Part shown: in pieces, positions 35,901-49,241 of the stretch
Layout: each line of letters starts with the position of its first letter
How positions within the stretch are numbered: position 1 is the first letter of the stretch
NCBI GenBank assembly: GCA_037833965.1
Contig: AP031353.1
Span: forward strand, 15,502,501-15,566,500
Source of the DNA: Marchantia polymorpha subsp. ruderalis
Lineage: Eukaryota > Streptophyta > Marchantiopsida > Marchantiales > Marchantiaceae
Reading direction: 5' to 3'
Length of the DNA stretch: 64,000 bases
Notes under the pieces: model-generated
Database searches by the model: none
What the model was told of the DNA's origin: nothing
The model's input: only the letters and a program-made list of their open reading frames with translations
Program-made: the position numbers and the translations under genes

Positions 35901-37113
35901 TTTGAAGAAGGTTACTGTGCAACTTTTAGACTTATTATTCTTGTCTTGTATGTTGATAACATGCTTATTGCAACTTTTAAAAGATTCGATGTTGATAAGT
36001 TGGAGGCTGAGTTGATCTCATGCTGAGTTGACTTTTAGCATGAAGTATATAGGTTTTAGATCAGAAAATTTTTGGCATGAAACTATTTAGACATCATAAG
36101 GCAAGAAAGCTTTGGTTATCTCAACAAAAATATGTAGAAAAGGTGTTTGCCAAGTTTAACATGGGGAAAGTTAAACTTGTGAATACTTCATTGGAGGCTC
36201 AATTTTTACTTTCAGAGGCGCAATGTCCCACAAATGGGGTCTACAAAGACTTGATGTCTTCTATCCTTTATAAGAGTGTAATTGATAGTTTCATGTATTT
36301 CATTGTATGCACATGACTGTATATAGTATTTTCTGTAGGTAAGGTGAGCAGGTACATGTCAAATCCAAGGTGCATTGGAAAGCAGTGAAATAGATATTTA
36401 GATATCTTAAGGTATTCATACGGCATGGCTGATTGTTTGATGCCAAAGCAATGAATGCCAAGTCTCTTTTAGGATATATGGATGTTGATCAAGGAGGAGA
36501 CTTGGGCAAAAAAAAACTCAATGACTGGATACGTTTTCACTCTTACAGTTGTTGCATTAGTTGGAGATAACATTCTTCAAAAGTGCATCTTTTGTCATCC
36601 ACATAAGCTAAATATGTTGCAGCAGCATAGGCAACAAAGGAAGCGATCTAGTTGAACAAGCTTATCATTGAGATGGATGTGCCACAACATGATGTCAATT
36701 TTCATTGTGATAGTCAAAATGCGTTTCACCTTGTTGACAATCAGGTCATGGTAGTAGGATGAAGCATATTGACATCAAGTACCACTTTAGAATGCAAGAA
36801 TGTGTATGAATATGTGCTTAAGCTCATTAAGATTGATGTAGAGTTTAACTCGGCTTATGGCTTCACCAAAGTGATACCAAAGTTTTCAAGACATCATGCA
36901 ACTTTGAAGATTTTGCAATATTGAGTTAGATTACATGATAATTTCTATGTATGTAGTTTCTCTATGATATGTTGTCAGGTACAGCTTAGTTCTAGTTAAA
37001 TTTTAATCATAGAGAAAAAACTATGGTTTAGTTTAACTTTCTAGTTTTTCTCATTGAAACTATATATGGTTTATAGAAACTACCTCCTCTAAGACTTGGA
37101 TTAAGGGGGAGTT
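32990..37113 (+). mobile_element. Degenerate Ty1/copia retrotransposon, internal region
   Basis: All copia domains follow in order, but stops and frameshifts break them throughout. Gag starts near 33025 (FEVEKFDGQDDYVLWE) and continues with LVDLENLG-like sequence near 33370. The protease/pre-integrase part is at 33836-34075 (NSTCSYHIC, MCKNLISLRELD). Integrase is at 34249-34518 (LLPGVRQCKLEFCE, a decayed DYIHSYVCG) and 34849-35076 (LRVFGCDAYAL, KLDPKVKKCIFL). Reverse transcriptase runs from about 35395 (SSKKQEWNAMMQKELKSLD) through DYNEVFALVAK and VLYVDNMLIA near 35950. RNase H remnants run to about 36900. A polypurine tract (AAGGGGGAG) directly precedes the 3' LTR. It cannot encode active proteins. 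The 5' LTR was not found, so the element is probably truncated on the left. Confidence 0.9.
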
Positions 37114-37397
37114 TGTAAGGTTGATCCGCGTCTTGTTAAATGTAGTTAGTCTAACCGTAGTTAAACTTAGCCTTTATTTAGTGTTTGAGATACTTAATCT
37201 TATGATGAGCATGTTTCAATTTAATCTCACATATACATCAGCGGGAAGAGTTAATGAAGAAGTGAACTATGGAGTTCTTATGTAACATTCTTGCTTTGAT
37301 GCAGCTTTTATGTCGACCATGGACGTAGACTTATGTGAAGATGAATCACGTACATCGGTGTATGATTGTTGTTTGTGATTCTCGTGATTCTTATACA
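37114..37397 (+). mobile_element. 3' LTR of the copia element
   Basis: It begins TGTAAGGTTGATCCGCGTC right after the polypurine tract and ends near TTATACA, giving TG...CA borders and about 284 bp. It is homologous to the minus-strand LTR at 41021-41286, which supports both boundaries. The right border is approximate. Confidence 0.75.
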
Positions 37398-37719
37398 TGA
37401 AGTCACTATCATTGTTGGAGAGATGCATGAAATTATATTGCGGAGAGAGATGACTAACGTGTGTAATTCATGTTCATGACACATGAACGAAAAGTATGTG
37501 GTTGTGCTATTTGAAAAACAAGTACTTTCCAACATATGAAACATTAATCTTGATTTTTCTAAGCATTGTATCATGATTAAACACAAGAAAAAGGTGTTTG
37601 ATGTTGGTGTTAAAATTCATAATTTCTAAGAATTTTGTAAAGATATATACATAGTGATGTGTGGGTACTGTCTCCATTCGCCATACATTTTGACATATGA
37701 TCCTATGTATCTTTTATAG

Positions 37720-39010
37720 ATGTTTACTCAAGGTCTACATGGGTCTATTTTCTTATTAAAAAAATTGACATCTTTGCAACATGTAAGAGTTGAAGTGGAG
37801 ATTAAGAGTGAGAAGAAAGTGAAATTTCTAAATGTAAAAATAAGACATCTAAAATCTAATAATGTAAATGAATACACTTTGAGTTTGGAAGGTATTGTCA
37901 AGAGTATAAAATTATTTGGCATCTCACCACAATTTATACTTTAGAGTAGAATGCCATAGCTGAGCATTTTAATAGTCCAGTGTAAGAAATAGTGCCACGT
38001 ATGTTGAGTCTATTCGGTGTAGCAGACAATTTTTTGATTGAAGACCTCAATATTGCAATTTATTTGATGAACATTTCTCCTTCAAGTGCAATTGATTTCT
38101 TAACACCCTTGGAATTTAGCCAGAAACGTATGGGTCATTAAAGTAGATTAAGAGTTTTGATTAAATGCAAATTCTCTCGCATTAAAGTAAAAGAGATCCA
38201 AGCTAGAATCTAAATCTAAGAAAGTTTGCTTTTTTATATATTACGGATGTGAAAGGTTATAAAATCAAGTAACTTGTAAGGTTATTGTTCGTAAATGTGT
38301 TTTCTTCAATGAGCAAAAAACATTGATAGAGGAGATAATAGTCAAATTTCTACAACTAACATGGATGAATCTTTCCTTCTTGTTGAGGTAGAAATTTTTC
38401 ATTATATTTTTAGTGACATGGCACAAGGAGAAATTCATATCAAGAGGAGTTGATTCTAAGCAACAAGAAGTTGATGAGCTATCAATCATTGGTAAGTTTT
38501 TGATTATATTATAAGATAATCAAGATCAAGTTGTGAAAATTACTAGAAGATTTTCAAATAGACCTAGTAGACCAATTCTTCTTTGCTTGAAAATAAGGAT
38601 GTTATTGGAGAGCAGGAGATCGTGATGTTTTGATCTTGGAAGAAATACAAACATTTTTTGGATAATAAAACTCAAAATTTTGAAGCCAAGTCTGAGTGGA
38701 ATGTTTCTTTGGGGAATAGATGCAATCACTTGAAGATAATGAGACTTTATAGCTAGTAGAATGCCTTAAAGATCAACCTATTGTCGACTGCAGGTGGGCG
38801 TACAAGCTGAAAGATGATATCAAAGAGAAAAATATGAAACTTCATAAAGCAAGGCTAGTAGCCAAGGGGTATACAAAAAAAAACGTGTGAACTACAATGA
38901 GGTGCTTTCTTTAATAGCTAAGTTTTCTACAATTTGGTTGATTTGTGCACTTGTAGCAATGTTTGATCTTCTATTAGATCAAATATATATTGAAACTATA
39001 AATCTTTATG
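37720..39010 (+). mobile_element. Second degenerate copia fragment (integrase to start of RT)
   Basis: Integrase-like sequence is at 37720-37944 (EIKSEKKVKFLNVK, NVNEYTLSLEG). It is followed by an SPSSAIDFLTPLEF-type stretch near 38080 and a reverse-transcriptase N-terminus near 38790-38980 (a decayed CRWAYKLKDD and ARLVAKGYTKK, then NYNEVLSL). Several stops and frameshifts are present. The remainder of RT and RNase H is missing. It is in the same orientation as the element at 32990 but is a separate copy, since domains are repeated. Confidence 0.75.
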
Positions 39011-39058
39011 GAGCATTGAAGTAGATAATTTACATAACACAACTTAACATTGCCACTT

Positions 39059-39150
39059 TTAATGAGACCTGGCTTAGACCAGCCCCTTATACAGTAAAAA
39101 TTCTAACTAGGTCTAATAGAATATCTAACTACAACAATCTATACTAATGT
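39059..39150. repeat. Fragment shared with the LTR-like sequence at 43.9 kb
   Basis: GCTTAGACCAGCCCCTTATA followed by CTAACTAGGTCTAATAGAA matches 43889-43975 in the same orientation. A related piece at about 40020-40100 is in the opposite orientation. These look like scattered LTR pieces of one family. Confidence 0.6.
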
Positions 39151-41020
39151 ATTCATAATCTTAACATTCCAAGTGTGAAAGACAACTTAGCATCATTAAA
39201 TGTCATCTTTGTCACAAATAAAGTTGGACCTATGTCACGATTAAACCTTCTCATACATTGATTTTTTGGTTGCATTTGAGGTTTTAAGGCATAAATCTTT
39301 GAAAATTTGCAAGCAGTTTGTAACTGAGGAGTTGAATTGAGCAATGCCGGTGTTTTCACAACGGAAGAATGTAATTATTCCAACCAAGCAAGCATTAGAC
39401 GGAATTGCCATCATTATGTTGTAAGTGATTGGAAAGAGAATCCCTAGATCTTTGTTTTTGAGCAAATTGTGGACAAAATTTGAAGTAAATCATGATCACC
39501 TTCTCAATGTAATTTTTGGAAAAAAAAATTACTACATATATTGCAAAGGTTTTGTAAAACTCTAATGCCAGATTATTTTGGTTATGAAACCAAGTTTCTC
39601 TCCCATCTTAGGATTGACACAGGTGATGTCATTCATCTTGTACTCAGATTTTGAGGAGAAATACAATTTACTTCTCGTGCATTTTGGAAGTTGTCACTAT
39701 TAAGTTGAATTTGAATATCTTTATCGTTAGGATTAGGAACCTTGAATTCATTTCTTCTCACATACTATCGCTCTGTGCTTTGAATATACTCACTGTGATA
39801 ATCATGCGGACTCTTCTAAATTCTTGTTAGATATCGCAAGTGAACATAAGATCAAGGCCAAACTAAGTTAGCGTTAACGGAGTAACAACCCTGCCTCACA
39901 TATTTTTGAAATAAGCTCAATCTCTTATGATTTAAAGACTGTCACACAAGTGTTTCAATACAAATTTCACTTTTCAGAAATGTTGGGTACCACAATAAAT
40001 TAATAGGTGGTAAAAGTGACAAATGCCACTTTTAATGAAGTCTGGTCTAAGCCCATTTTGAAACTTCTTGCTCGTTTGTACAAGAGCACTTTGAGACACA
40101 TACCTTGTAGTCACATTGGCTATAAGGATGAAATAAAGTGATCATCCATTCTACTCGTATACACGCTTCTTCTTGACATGTTGAAGATTAGTAATAGAAG
40201 AATTTACAGTAATCTATTCATGTTTAATCGTTTCAATATTATTTTCAACCTCTACCAATTATCTTCCAGTATGATATTTAAGTTTTATTTCATTTTCAAT
40301 GAAATTTTATTAACTCCTTTGCAAGATATGTGAGTGATATAAATTAACTGGCATTATAATTGAGTTGTTGAAATACATTCTGACGGTAGAATGTATGTTC
40401 TTGGAGATTATACTAGGTTGCACTTGATGCATTTATATAATCTAAGATAAATTCAGGCAGATGAAAAAGACAATCAGATTAGAAACTACTTACGTTACGT
40501 AGTCATGCAATCGGCTATCCACATCATCGATATACTTGTAAATTGATCTTTGTGTTGTGTGCACGTGTTTCACTGAAAAGTAACTTGTTCCCACATATTC
40601 ACAAATGAGAAGTTATTTTTCTATCAAGCTAATTTATTCATGTGGACGTTATAATTGACTAACTCATGCATTGACTGCATGCTGAAAAAAGTGTGAAGAC
40701 CTAGTAGGGGCACGTACACTGCAAAAACTGAAAATGGAGTGATGAAAAAATTTAGAATTTAAGAGATTAAAGGTGTCACTTTACCAGTTTAGTGGAATAA
40801 ATCTCTCCTACTTCAGTTTCAAAAGTCTTTGCAATCATTCAATGAAACAATTATGTTGTTTCATTAAAATGCGATCGTTGACTCTGGCTTCCTTTTTAAA
40901 GAAAATTAGCCAATATTTCACTCTCGATTGAGAGTAGACATTTTGACAACGCTTTCTGGTCTCCAAGAAAATTATGGAAATCAAAAATCTCCGTGCATTG
41001 AATTAGTTCTAATACCAATT
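39151..41020. other. AT-rich retroelement debris, no gene
   Basis: No intact frame. It contains an LTR-like fragment at about 40020-40100, the inverted relative of 43857-43905. To its right lies degenerate primer-binding-site sequence belonging to the minus-strand LTR at 41021. Confidence 0.45.
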
Positions 41021-41286
41021 ATACAAAAATCACAAGAATCACACACCAATGTACGTGGTTCATCTTCATATGTAGCTCCGTGCACGGCCGAGATAAAAGC
41101 TTCACTAAAGCAAAAATGTTACATTAGGCCTACATAGCTCAGCTATCCATTATCTCTTCCAGCAAGTGTACATGTGAGACTAAATTGAAACTCATCCTAG
41201 GGTTAAGTATTTCAAATGATAACTAGAGACCAAGCCTATTTACGGTTAAACTAACTATAATTCACAAGACGCGGATTAATCTTACA
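41021..41286 (-). mobile_element. Minus-strand copia LTR with decayed primer-binding site
   Basis: Read on the minus strand it starts TGTAAGATTAATCCGCGTCTTG at 41286 and is homologous along its length to the 3' LTR at 37114-37397. Just past its end (41020 downward) the minus strand reads TTGGTATTAGAAC, a degenerate version of the TGGTATCAGAGC primer-binding site complementary to initiator tRNA-Met. That marks it as a 5' LTR. No internal coding region of that element was recognised to its left, so it is truncated. Confidence 0.75.
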
Positions 41287-41749
41287 CTTTAAGCACATAC
41301 AAATTTTTATGTTGTGATGCTTGTGATGTCTGATAATATTCATTCCACCTTTTTTTACTTGAAGTTAGCCTACATTAGCACTTCAAGCAAGTACTATTGT
41401 CCCAACATTTCAAATGAGATATAGTTCTTCATATTAGGTATAAACCTAACATCAGTCAAAATAACATGACTACTTCAAATATAAGAACTTTTACAAATCT
41501 CTTCAATTTGACAAGGTTGATCATTACCCATGAAAATTCATCCGTTTGAGATAGAAAAAAAACCAAAGAACTCTTGAATCCAACAGATGTGATAAAAAAT
41601 GCAATTTAAAAAATCTAATAATCATCAAATAGACTTGATGATGTGTTAAAGTCACAATCATATCATCATAGAGAAAAATCATTCATAAGCAAATTTTCAT
41701 TTAGATTAAAATAAATCACATTTGTTGATAAACAATTCTTTGAATTAGA

Positions 41750-42409
41750 TTTGCAATCTTACTTTATGTGGTATTCTTTGCCACAATCTAGACATGTAAT
41801 GGTCTTTTTATCTTAAGACATGTATTTAGATTTGAATATATCTTTCTTGTCACCACCTTTGTTTTTTCTATCTTATGAACGTCCACAAATCACAAACATT
41901 GCTGTATATAAAGAACTAGTTGGTAATGCAGGTGCCATCAACTTGCTTTGCAAATAATTAGTAAATAAAAAACTAATCATTTCAATTTAGGTCATAGCAT
42001 TCTTATCACAATGAATTACTACTTGTGTAAGTGAGTCAGAGTATGATGTATGTGAATTCAATAAATGAAGAGTTTCATGCTCATCACTCAACGCTTCTAC
42101 AATATTATTAAACTCATTAATATGATCTTAAATTTTGATATTTGAGTTCTTCATCTTCAAGTTCATTAATTTCAAAGAAGCAAATAAATAACTTGAAAGC
42201 TCTTTGTAATGATATTGCTTAAAAAGCTCTCTAAAGAAATCTTCACAAGTTTCATGCTCTTCTAGCTGCTTTAGCACAAATTGTTGAAGGTACATGATTA
42301 CCGTGGTCACCGCTTGCTCTTGAAGTTTCTTCCAATCTTTTTTATTGATTTTTTTGAGCTTAGATATACCCATCTTTAGTGAATTTAAACAAAAGTAGAT
42401 GTTACTCAA
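41750..42409 (-). pseudogene. Copia gag fragment, minus strand
   Basis: A 93-codon open part at 42409-42128 (KQLEEHETCEDFF, YKELSSYLFASLKLMNLKMK) is followed, after a stop, by a DHINEFNNIVEALSDEHETLHLL-like UBN2-type gag stretch. Near 41795-41752 comes a zinc knuckle CLDCGKEYH whose last spacing contains a stop. It is decayed and cannot make an intact Gag. Confidence 0.7.
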
Positions 42410-43739
42410 GATAAGATTATAGTTATTTTAGTGTGCATAGGTCATAGCTGCCATGTCAGCGATCCGTGCGCTTGTTACGTAAGGATTGAGTTTGTTAGTT
42501 GAAAGCGTCACGTCACCAATCCGTGTGCTTGTTAGGATTTTCCGCCACATCATCCATCTACTAGGAGTGAAATGGATAGTGCAGGATGAGATCTTAATTA
42601 CTTGTACTTTTTTGTAAAAGTTATATAACGAAAAGAAGTACTATTGTTAATATCTCCCATATTCAAAATTTTGTTTTCATCTTCGGGTGAGTTTTTCTTT
42701 AAACCCTAGTGTTAGATTAAAATTCAATACCTTTTTCAATCCAAATGAGTTTAATGCATCTTTGATTTGTTTTTCACACAAGATATAATCACTTCGTCCA
42801 TCAAATTTTAGAATGTCAAATTTGTATAAACCAATCTAAACAAATGTCATGCGTATTTTACGCTCCTCGTTGATCGTTGGATGTTGTCGGTTGTTGATAG
42901 TAACTTTCATGTTGCGCGTCGTTGGTTGTTGATAACTGTTTTCACGTTTTAAAAGTTTTAAAAGCTCTTTTATATTCTTTTGACATCTCGAGAAGACTTT
43001 TTTAACCAACAAGTCATTTTACACATCTTACAAAGTCTAATATAGGTTACTTGACGTTTAAACATGTTTTTCAAGGATGTGAACCCTAGAAATTGTTCAA
43101 TTGTGGCCATCAAGCATTTCAAACTTCTCCCAAGATGCAATTTATTCTATAAGTTCTTACCAATTTTACAAATATCAACAATTTTAATACCAAATTGAAT
43201 CTTTCTTTGTTCTTTTTTGAAATGAAATTCATTTCATTTTATAATTTTGAGATTTCACAATAAATTTTGCTATTTGATTGTCACAACCATCATATCATTT
43301 CTATTGATCTCTATAAAAAATTGATCATTTGTAATTACTTTGCAATTATTGGACTTGGAGTTTAATCAATTCCAAATGAAATATATCTTTGAGCTCTTTC
43401 CAACACAATGCATCTCACATCTTCATGCCAAATGATCAAGATGTCACAAAAATTTTAAAATTGGCTAATCTAAAAGCATGAACAAGCTTTCATGGCAACC
43501 TACATCAAAATAATCCCAAATGCTCAGAATGTTTACTCACAAATCCATTTTTTAGTTCTTTTGTCTCAAAATGATAGAATTGCAAGTGCTATAGTGAATC
43601 AACTGAAAACACATTCCATTATGCTCCAAACCGAATTGCCAAAATGCAAATTTCTTGTCACATAATCATCTACATTTTACAAAAAAAACTTTTGACAATT
43701 ACTCAATGACTTCAAGGTTTGCTTTGATATCACTTGTCA

Positions 43740-43990
43740 GGAAGAAACTTGTAATTTTAATCACTATGTACTAGTAGAACGAAAAACCAAAAAGCTTTAC
43801 TTTATCTTTGTAGCTAGCGTGAATACAAGCTCTTATTCACTTTATATGCTTTGTACAAATGAGCAAGAAGTTTAGAAATGAGCTTAGACCAACCCCTCAT
43901 ATAGTAGAGACCCTAACCAGGTCTAGCAGAAACTCTAATTGCAAAAATATATACAAACAATCTAATACAATATATATGCAATCTAATCAT
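43740..43990 (-). mobile_element. LTR-like sequence upstream of the minus-strand gag
   Basis: On the minus strand it contains a TATA-like GCATATAAAG and ends before AGTGATATCAAAGCAAACC, a plausible degenerate initiator-tRNA primer-binding site. Its position about 1.3 kb upstream of the minus-strand gag fits a 5' LTR. Borders are approximate. Confidence 0.5.
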
Positions 43991-46900
43991 AGTTAACTCA
44001 ATCCGTGAGTTAAATCTTGAGAAAACAAACAAATAAATAAAAACTATATTCTAATTTGATACACTGTCTTCAATGATCTTGAATTCATCAATGATAGCTT
44101 GTACCATAGATTATGTTCTTTATATGAAAATTTTATTATTCAGTATTGCAATACAAACGATTTAAAATTTTACACGAGAAAAATTCTTAAATAATCTTAT
44201 AAAATGTTTATAAAATGAATTTCTTATAAGATGCAATATTATAAATTTCAAATATGCAATTCAACCAGGTTTTTCTTTACGTTTTTACACACTTTAAAAT
44301 TATATTTCAAGCATTTGAAAATATGAGAAAAAGCGTTAATTGAATTTTGCATCAAATGACAGTATGTTCTTGTCTAAAAAATTTAACTTGTTCCTGTTAC
44401 AAGATGATTTTCTTCGATTAAATGTTACATTCATACACACAGAAGATGAAGCCTAAATTAGAATGACCTTCATTCAAAGAAATTAAAATCTTATTTCTGG
44501 ATTATTTATCCTATCAGAAAAATACTTGCCAAAACAATATTTATATGTTTGCACTCTCGATGGTATATAGAGGTTTATTGATGATGAATGAGACATTATA
44601 TGTTTACAAAGGGGACAAATGAATAGAAAAAAATGGGAAGAGCCCCTACATTAGATATCTATCATACTTCACTTGTTGACCTTTTATACATAATACATAA
44701 TGAGAACTCAAAAACTAGTTTTTTTTTCATATAACTCTATTCAAAGATGATACTAACAAATACGAAAGTAGACAGCTGTTATTAAGAAAACGGGAGGAGC
44801 ATGAGATCGCAGTAACTGAGCCAGGATTTTGCTGAAGAACGACTCATCATAAAAATTTTAGAGGCTACAAGAGAAAATACCTTTTTTGCAGGTCGCCATG
44901 TGTTCATGATAAAACTCTCTCTATCTAAAATTTTGAAACACTAATGACTACACATTCGAAGATCTCCGTCGTTGAATGCTGACCTAGTCGCTAAAATTTG
45001 ACCCATCCCCACAAGTTGAAGCGAGCAAATTAAGAGAGTAGCATATCCTTTTGATTCAAGAAAGCTTGATGGATCTGCACATCTTTTCCCTGACACTTCG
45101 TGAACAATACAAATAATAATGGAATATAAAATAGAGAATGCATAGTTTTGCAGTATCTACCTACGGAATTATATCGACCACTGTAGGTGGCTACGATAGT
45201 ATGATGTTATCTTGCCTTACGTTATACCATCGTTGGATTGTTACACGTGACAGAGTGACACCTACTCAGCTCAGCTCGTGCAAGAACATATGTCAACTGA
45301 TTGTACTATCGTCCTCGAAGGACTCGTACTCTAAGTTTTTATGGAGGACCACGGAATCGAGTAAGAGATCTAAGAATGGACAGTCCAATAGTCCATCGGA
45401 ATCAGCGTAGATTATTGTCTATCAGGAAAATCTTCCAGTGTCGACAAGTAAACAAAGCAGGCACGACTTTTTCGGAATAGGAATTCAAGTACATACATTT
45501 CTTGGGTCTGGTTTTCCATTTACTCTTCCTTCTCTCCGTCTCCAGTAGTTTATATTTTCGTGCTTCACATCTTTTGATCAAGACATTGTTTGATCTGGTC
45601 CCTCTAACTTTCCATGTTGCTGATCTTTTCGGAAATCATATACTAAGATTAGGCTTCAGCTTTCCTTGCATTTCACATCACTTTTGTTACTCCCACGGAC
45701 ATAGTGCTTTCGTCTATTAAATTCAGTTATATACTATAACTGCACAAGTGTTTGGACCTTATTCAATGACGGCATGGCAAGGAGATTCGGAGAAACCATT
45801 AAAAGGAACCAGATAATCAAGAATACTAAACGACTGTCGGCAGATGGAAGTAGCTTATCTACAGAAGCCGTACAATCGTAACGAGGCCGAGAATCACCTG
45901 CACTTGTGGTGAGGCATCACTGCAATCACAACTAGAAAACAAACCGAAAGCATTGGTCGTAGGGAGCCAGAACGTGACTATCAAGAGAGGAATTTTTAAT
46001 TGAACGGTTGAAACAGATATTTGTACTTATTGTTCGGTTTTGGATCTCAGTTTAGGCACACCAAGTCAAAGTATTTCTTCATGTGAATCATGTCAAGGTT
46101 GAAGCTATTTAAGGTAGCTAGTACGGGCTCTATTGGAACTAGCCCATCGAGGCTAGCTAGGCTAGCCCATGGTTTCCTGTTAGTTTCTTCCTTGTTTGGA
46201 TTATGGGTCGTCCCATCCCTCTGTTTTTTTCCCGTTCTTGTACCCAAAGATAGGGCACTCGAAGGGTACATGACTAATATATTTAACATACATCATAAAT
46301 TAATCAACTTGCCAACAAATGTTGACTACACGAGGTTTCCACTTGACGTGGTTCGGCTACTCACTATCGAGATGAGGAAATGATTGTGAGTCTCCTATAA
46401 TAATAGAAATTCGACACACGTGATCTTTTTAAGAACACGAGAAGACCTCGTCATGACATTATTCAGATCTCAGTTCAACTTAATACTCAAATGTGGAAGT
46501 TTTTCAGATTGATCACATGTGAGAAAAAAGATCGAAAAAGGACTGTTTTCCAATGAAAAGAGTGATGGTCAACATTCTTATATTAAAGCCAAATTTCCAC
46601 TCGAGTGGCAACCTATATAGGTTGCAACCTGAAATTTACGAGTATCTTCCAACCAGTATGTGCACGATGCGTCTTATATATTTAAGGACTTGTGAACTAA
46701 GTCTTTGATGTTAATATAAAGATTCTATCATTACTACTTTACTTTGAATCGTCACAAATACAGAGATTGTAGAGATTGTCTAGTTCCGCCCTTTGGACCT
46801 TGAGCTGACAAAATCTGATCCACGATGCTAGTAAGGAAGATATTGTGTTCATGAGGGACAAGGGAGTTTACGTTCCCCGATATTACACTCCTATATCCCA

Positions 46901-49241
46901 GGTTACCAATGAAATTAGAGCATTCCGCGCAACAGAGTACAAACACTCTCTTTGAATATATTGAACAGGTTGTATGTGGCGGAAAGAAAACGCTGTTCGG
47001 ATGTATGAAGGTTTTCCTGTCGATGTCTCACAATTGGTCAGCCAGAAGAACCTATTTCTTGATTTCGTTACTGATAGTTAAAGCTGAAAAGGTTAATTTC
47101 ATTGCACAAATTGGCTGCGTGAACAAGTCATAATAAAAATAAGAGTTTAGATAGCTCTGTGCTGCCTCAAATCTCTTTAGTCACAGCCGGCACATTTTCC
47201 AGTTCACCTAATCTACTTCGAAGCGCAAAAAGCGGCCAAGATCGAAGAATAATATGAATCTAACAACATAAGCCGGAAGAGAACTAACATTTGTGGAATC
47301 TGCAGTCACTGTGATTGTTATCCTGTTTATAGGGAGGTGATTATCCATTCGTCTCCCATACTCACCAGATCATAGTAAGAAGAAGCCTACTGCACAGGGG
47401 GCGCAAAAATGCCCTACAAGAATCTGGATATCAAGCTTATTATATTGACATACCAGATTGTGCAATAAAGTTGGAGTTTCATGCACATATGCCCGTCTCT
47501 CTGTGAAGACCCAGTCTGAGTCAAGTTCTTCGTAGATTTCAGCTCTGCATGAGTTCCTGGGTTGACTGGAAAGTGCAATGGGCCATGATGACATGGCTCG
47601 CACTGGGATGCATGTCAACACATTCGCTTATAAGAAATTGAAGTGCTCTTTGAGTATCCTCTGTTGCTGCTTTCCAATTTCTCATTTAATACTGCTATTG
47701 CCCCTGATGTCAAGGTTGACGTAGGACGTAAAGCATATGAAGAAGGTTCCAGCGGTGGCACTCGCGTTCTTAAGAACACAGAAATATTCTCCTCCTTTTG
47801 ATCATGCATGGCCGCTAAGTGGACCTTTTCTTCTGGGGATGTGGAGTTAGGTTGGAAACTAAAGCGGGAGTGAGAAAGATGCAACGCTTTTACGCGAACC
47901 AATGGTTCACTTGAATTACAGCAAGAACGAAGTTGACGAAGTCATTGACAAATTTGTTGAACATGTGTTTCTTATGCGTTGGATCTAAAATCAGAGAAAG
48001 GGGCTTTTCTGTAGGTACGTTCGGCATACAACCATCTGGAACATGAATATGTGTATCGTGTGAATTGTGCTTCGTCTGCAGCTTCCTGAAGCGCATCTTG
48101 GAAAAATTGGAACCCTCGCATGCTTTTCATAGTTGAGACCTGAATAGAGAAGTTCTCGATGGACTTGAATTCTAGCAATTTCTCTGCTTTGACTGTCTAA
48201 AACCTCGAATAGCATTGTGAGACACCACGATGTCCAATCGAATTTCTCTTCCACGAATAGCATTGTGAGACAAAGCGACTGCTGACATTTTGTTGAGTCT
48301 ATTCTAATTTGCAGATGCAGAGCACGAGATTGAAACGGGAAAAAGTCTCAAGCGAGGCTGTGTGTATGATTACTTCTTCGCATCGTGAGTTCTACTTCAA
48401 GGACTCTCCGGACGCTTATCCCCTTTCCAGCGACGGGGCTCATTGCCATGATCTTCTTTCTCTTGACAATTTCAACGCTGGAAGCTGGGTGATAATGAAG
48501 TACATACGTCGTCTTGACCTCAAATCAGGCTACAGGGGCAACATTTCTCCCATGCTACTCTTATCAGTGTTGACGACAGCTCGATTTCTGGTTATTCAAA
48601 TCAAAATCGGTGTTGTTTAACGATTTGATTCGTCGTGCGTCGTCGTCGTACGAATTAACGTCGTGCTTCACGTAAGTCTTCAATCCTTTTGACAGAACAA
48701 AAGGTACCGACAATTAGAACAACATTCCGACAGAACGAAAGGTGCCGACAATTGTTCAGTGAACCGAATCCAACCCACCATATCCTCAGAAACGCACGGA
48801 AATACTGTAAGTGCGTAAGATTTGTGTCAAACCCTTAAGTACTAAAACTTCCAGTTTCTCCATGATGAAGAAAAAAATCCTGATGACGAAGACCTCCTGC
48901 GGCCAAGGAAGTAGGCTGGAATATGATTTCGTCTTGAATCATAGCTCAACAATCAGTATCCACTGCTTGTTACTAATTCTGAATTATGAATTTCAGGAAT
49001 CAGTGATTCATTCATTCAGCTTTGACTGCACCGAAGTGAAATGAGAGACATGATCACATGGAACGTGGCGAAATAGCAATCGAAGGACGCGAGGGCCGGC
49101 CGGTTCCGGCGACGAGGCATCGCCCATACGACAGAAGTCGCATTGGCGTGGACCTTTTGTCAACATTAATGGAGCCAAATCCAGATTAATAAATGGCGCC
49201 CGTGTGTCTGAGCCACCTACCAGCTCGCCGGGGATTGCCAC
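43991..49241. other. No supported gene; scattered repeats
   Basis: AT-rich at the left, becoming mixed after 45 kb. The stretch 46030-46390 has LTR-like character (CACTTGACGTGGTTCGGC, TATTTAACATAC) but no partner was found. A 22-base phrase containing GAATAGCATTGTGAGAC is repeated near 48210 and 48253, and a CCGACAGAAC-type phrase is repeated near 48690-48740. Short frames at 47.4-48.6 kb on both strands show no family resemblance. Confidence 0.35.
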
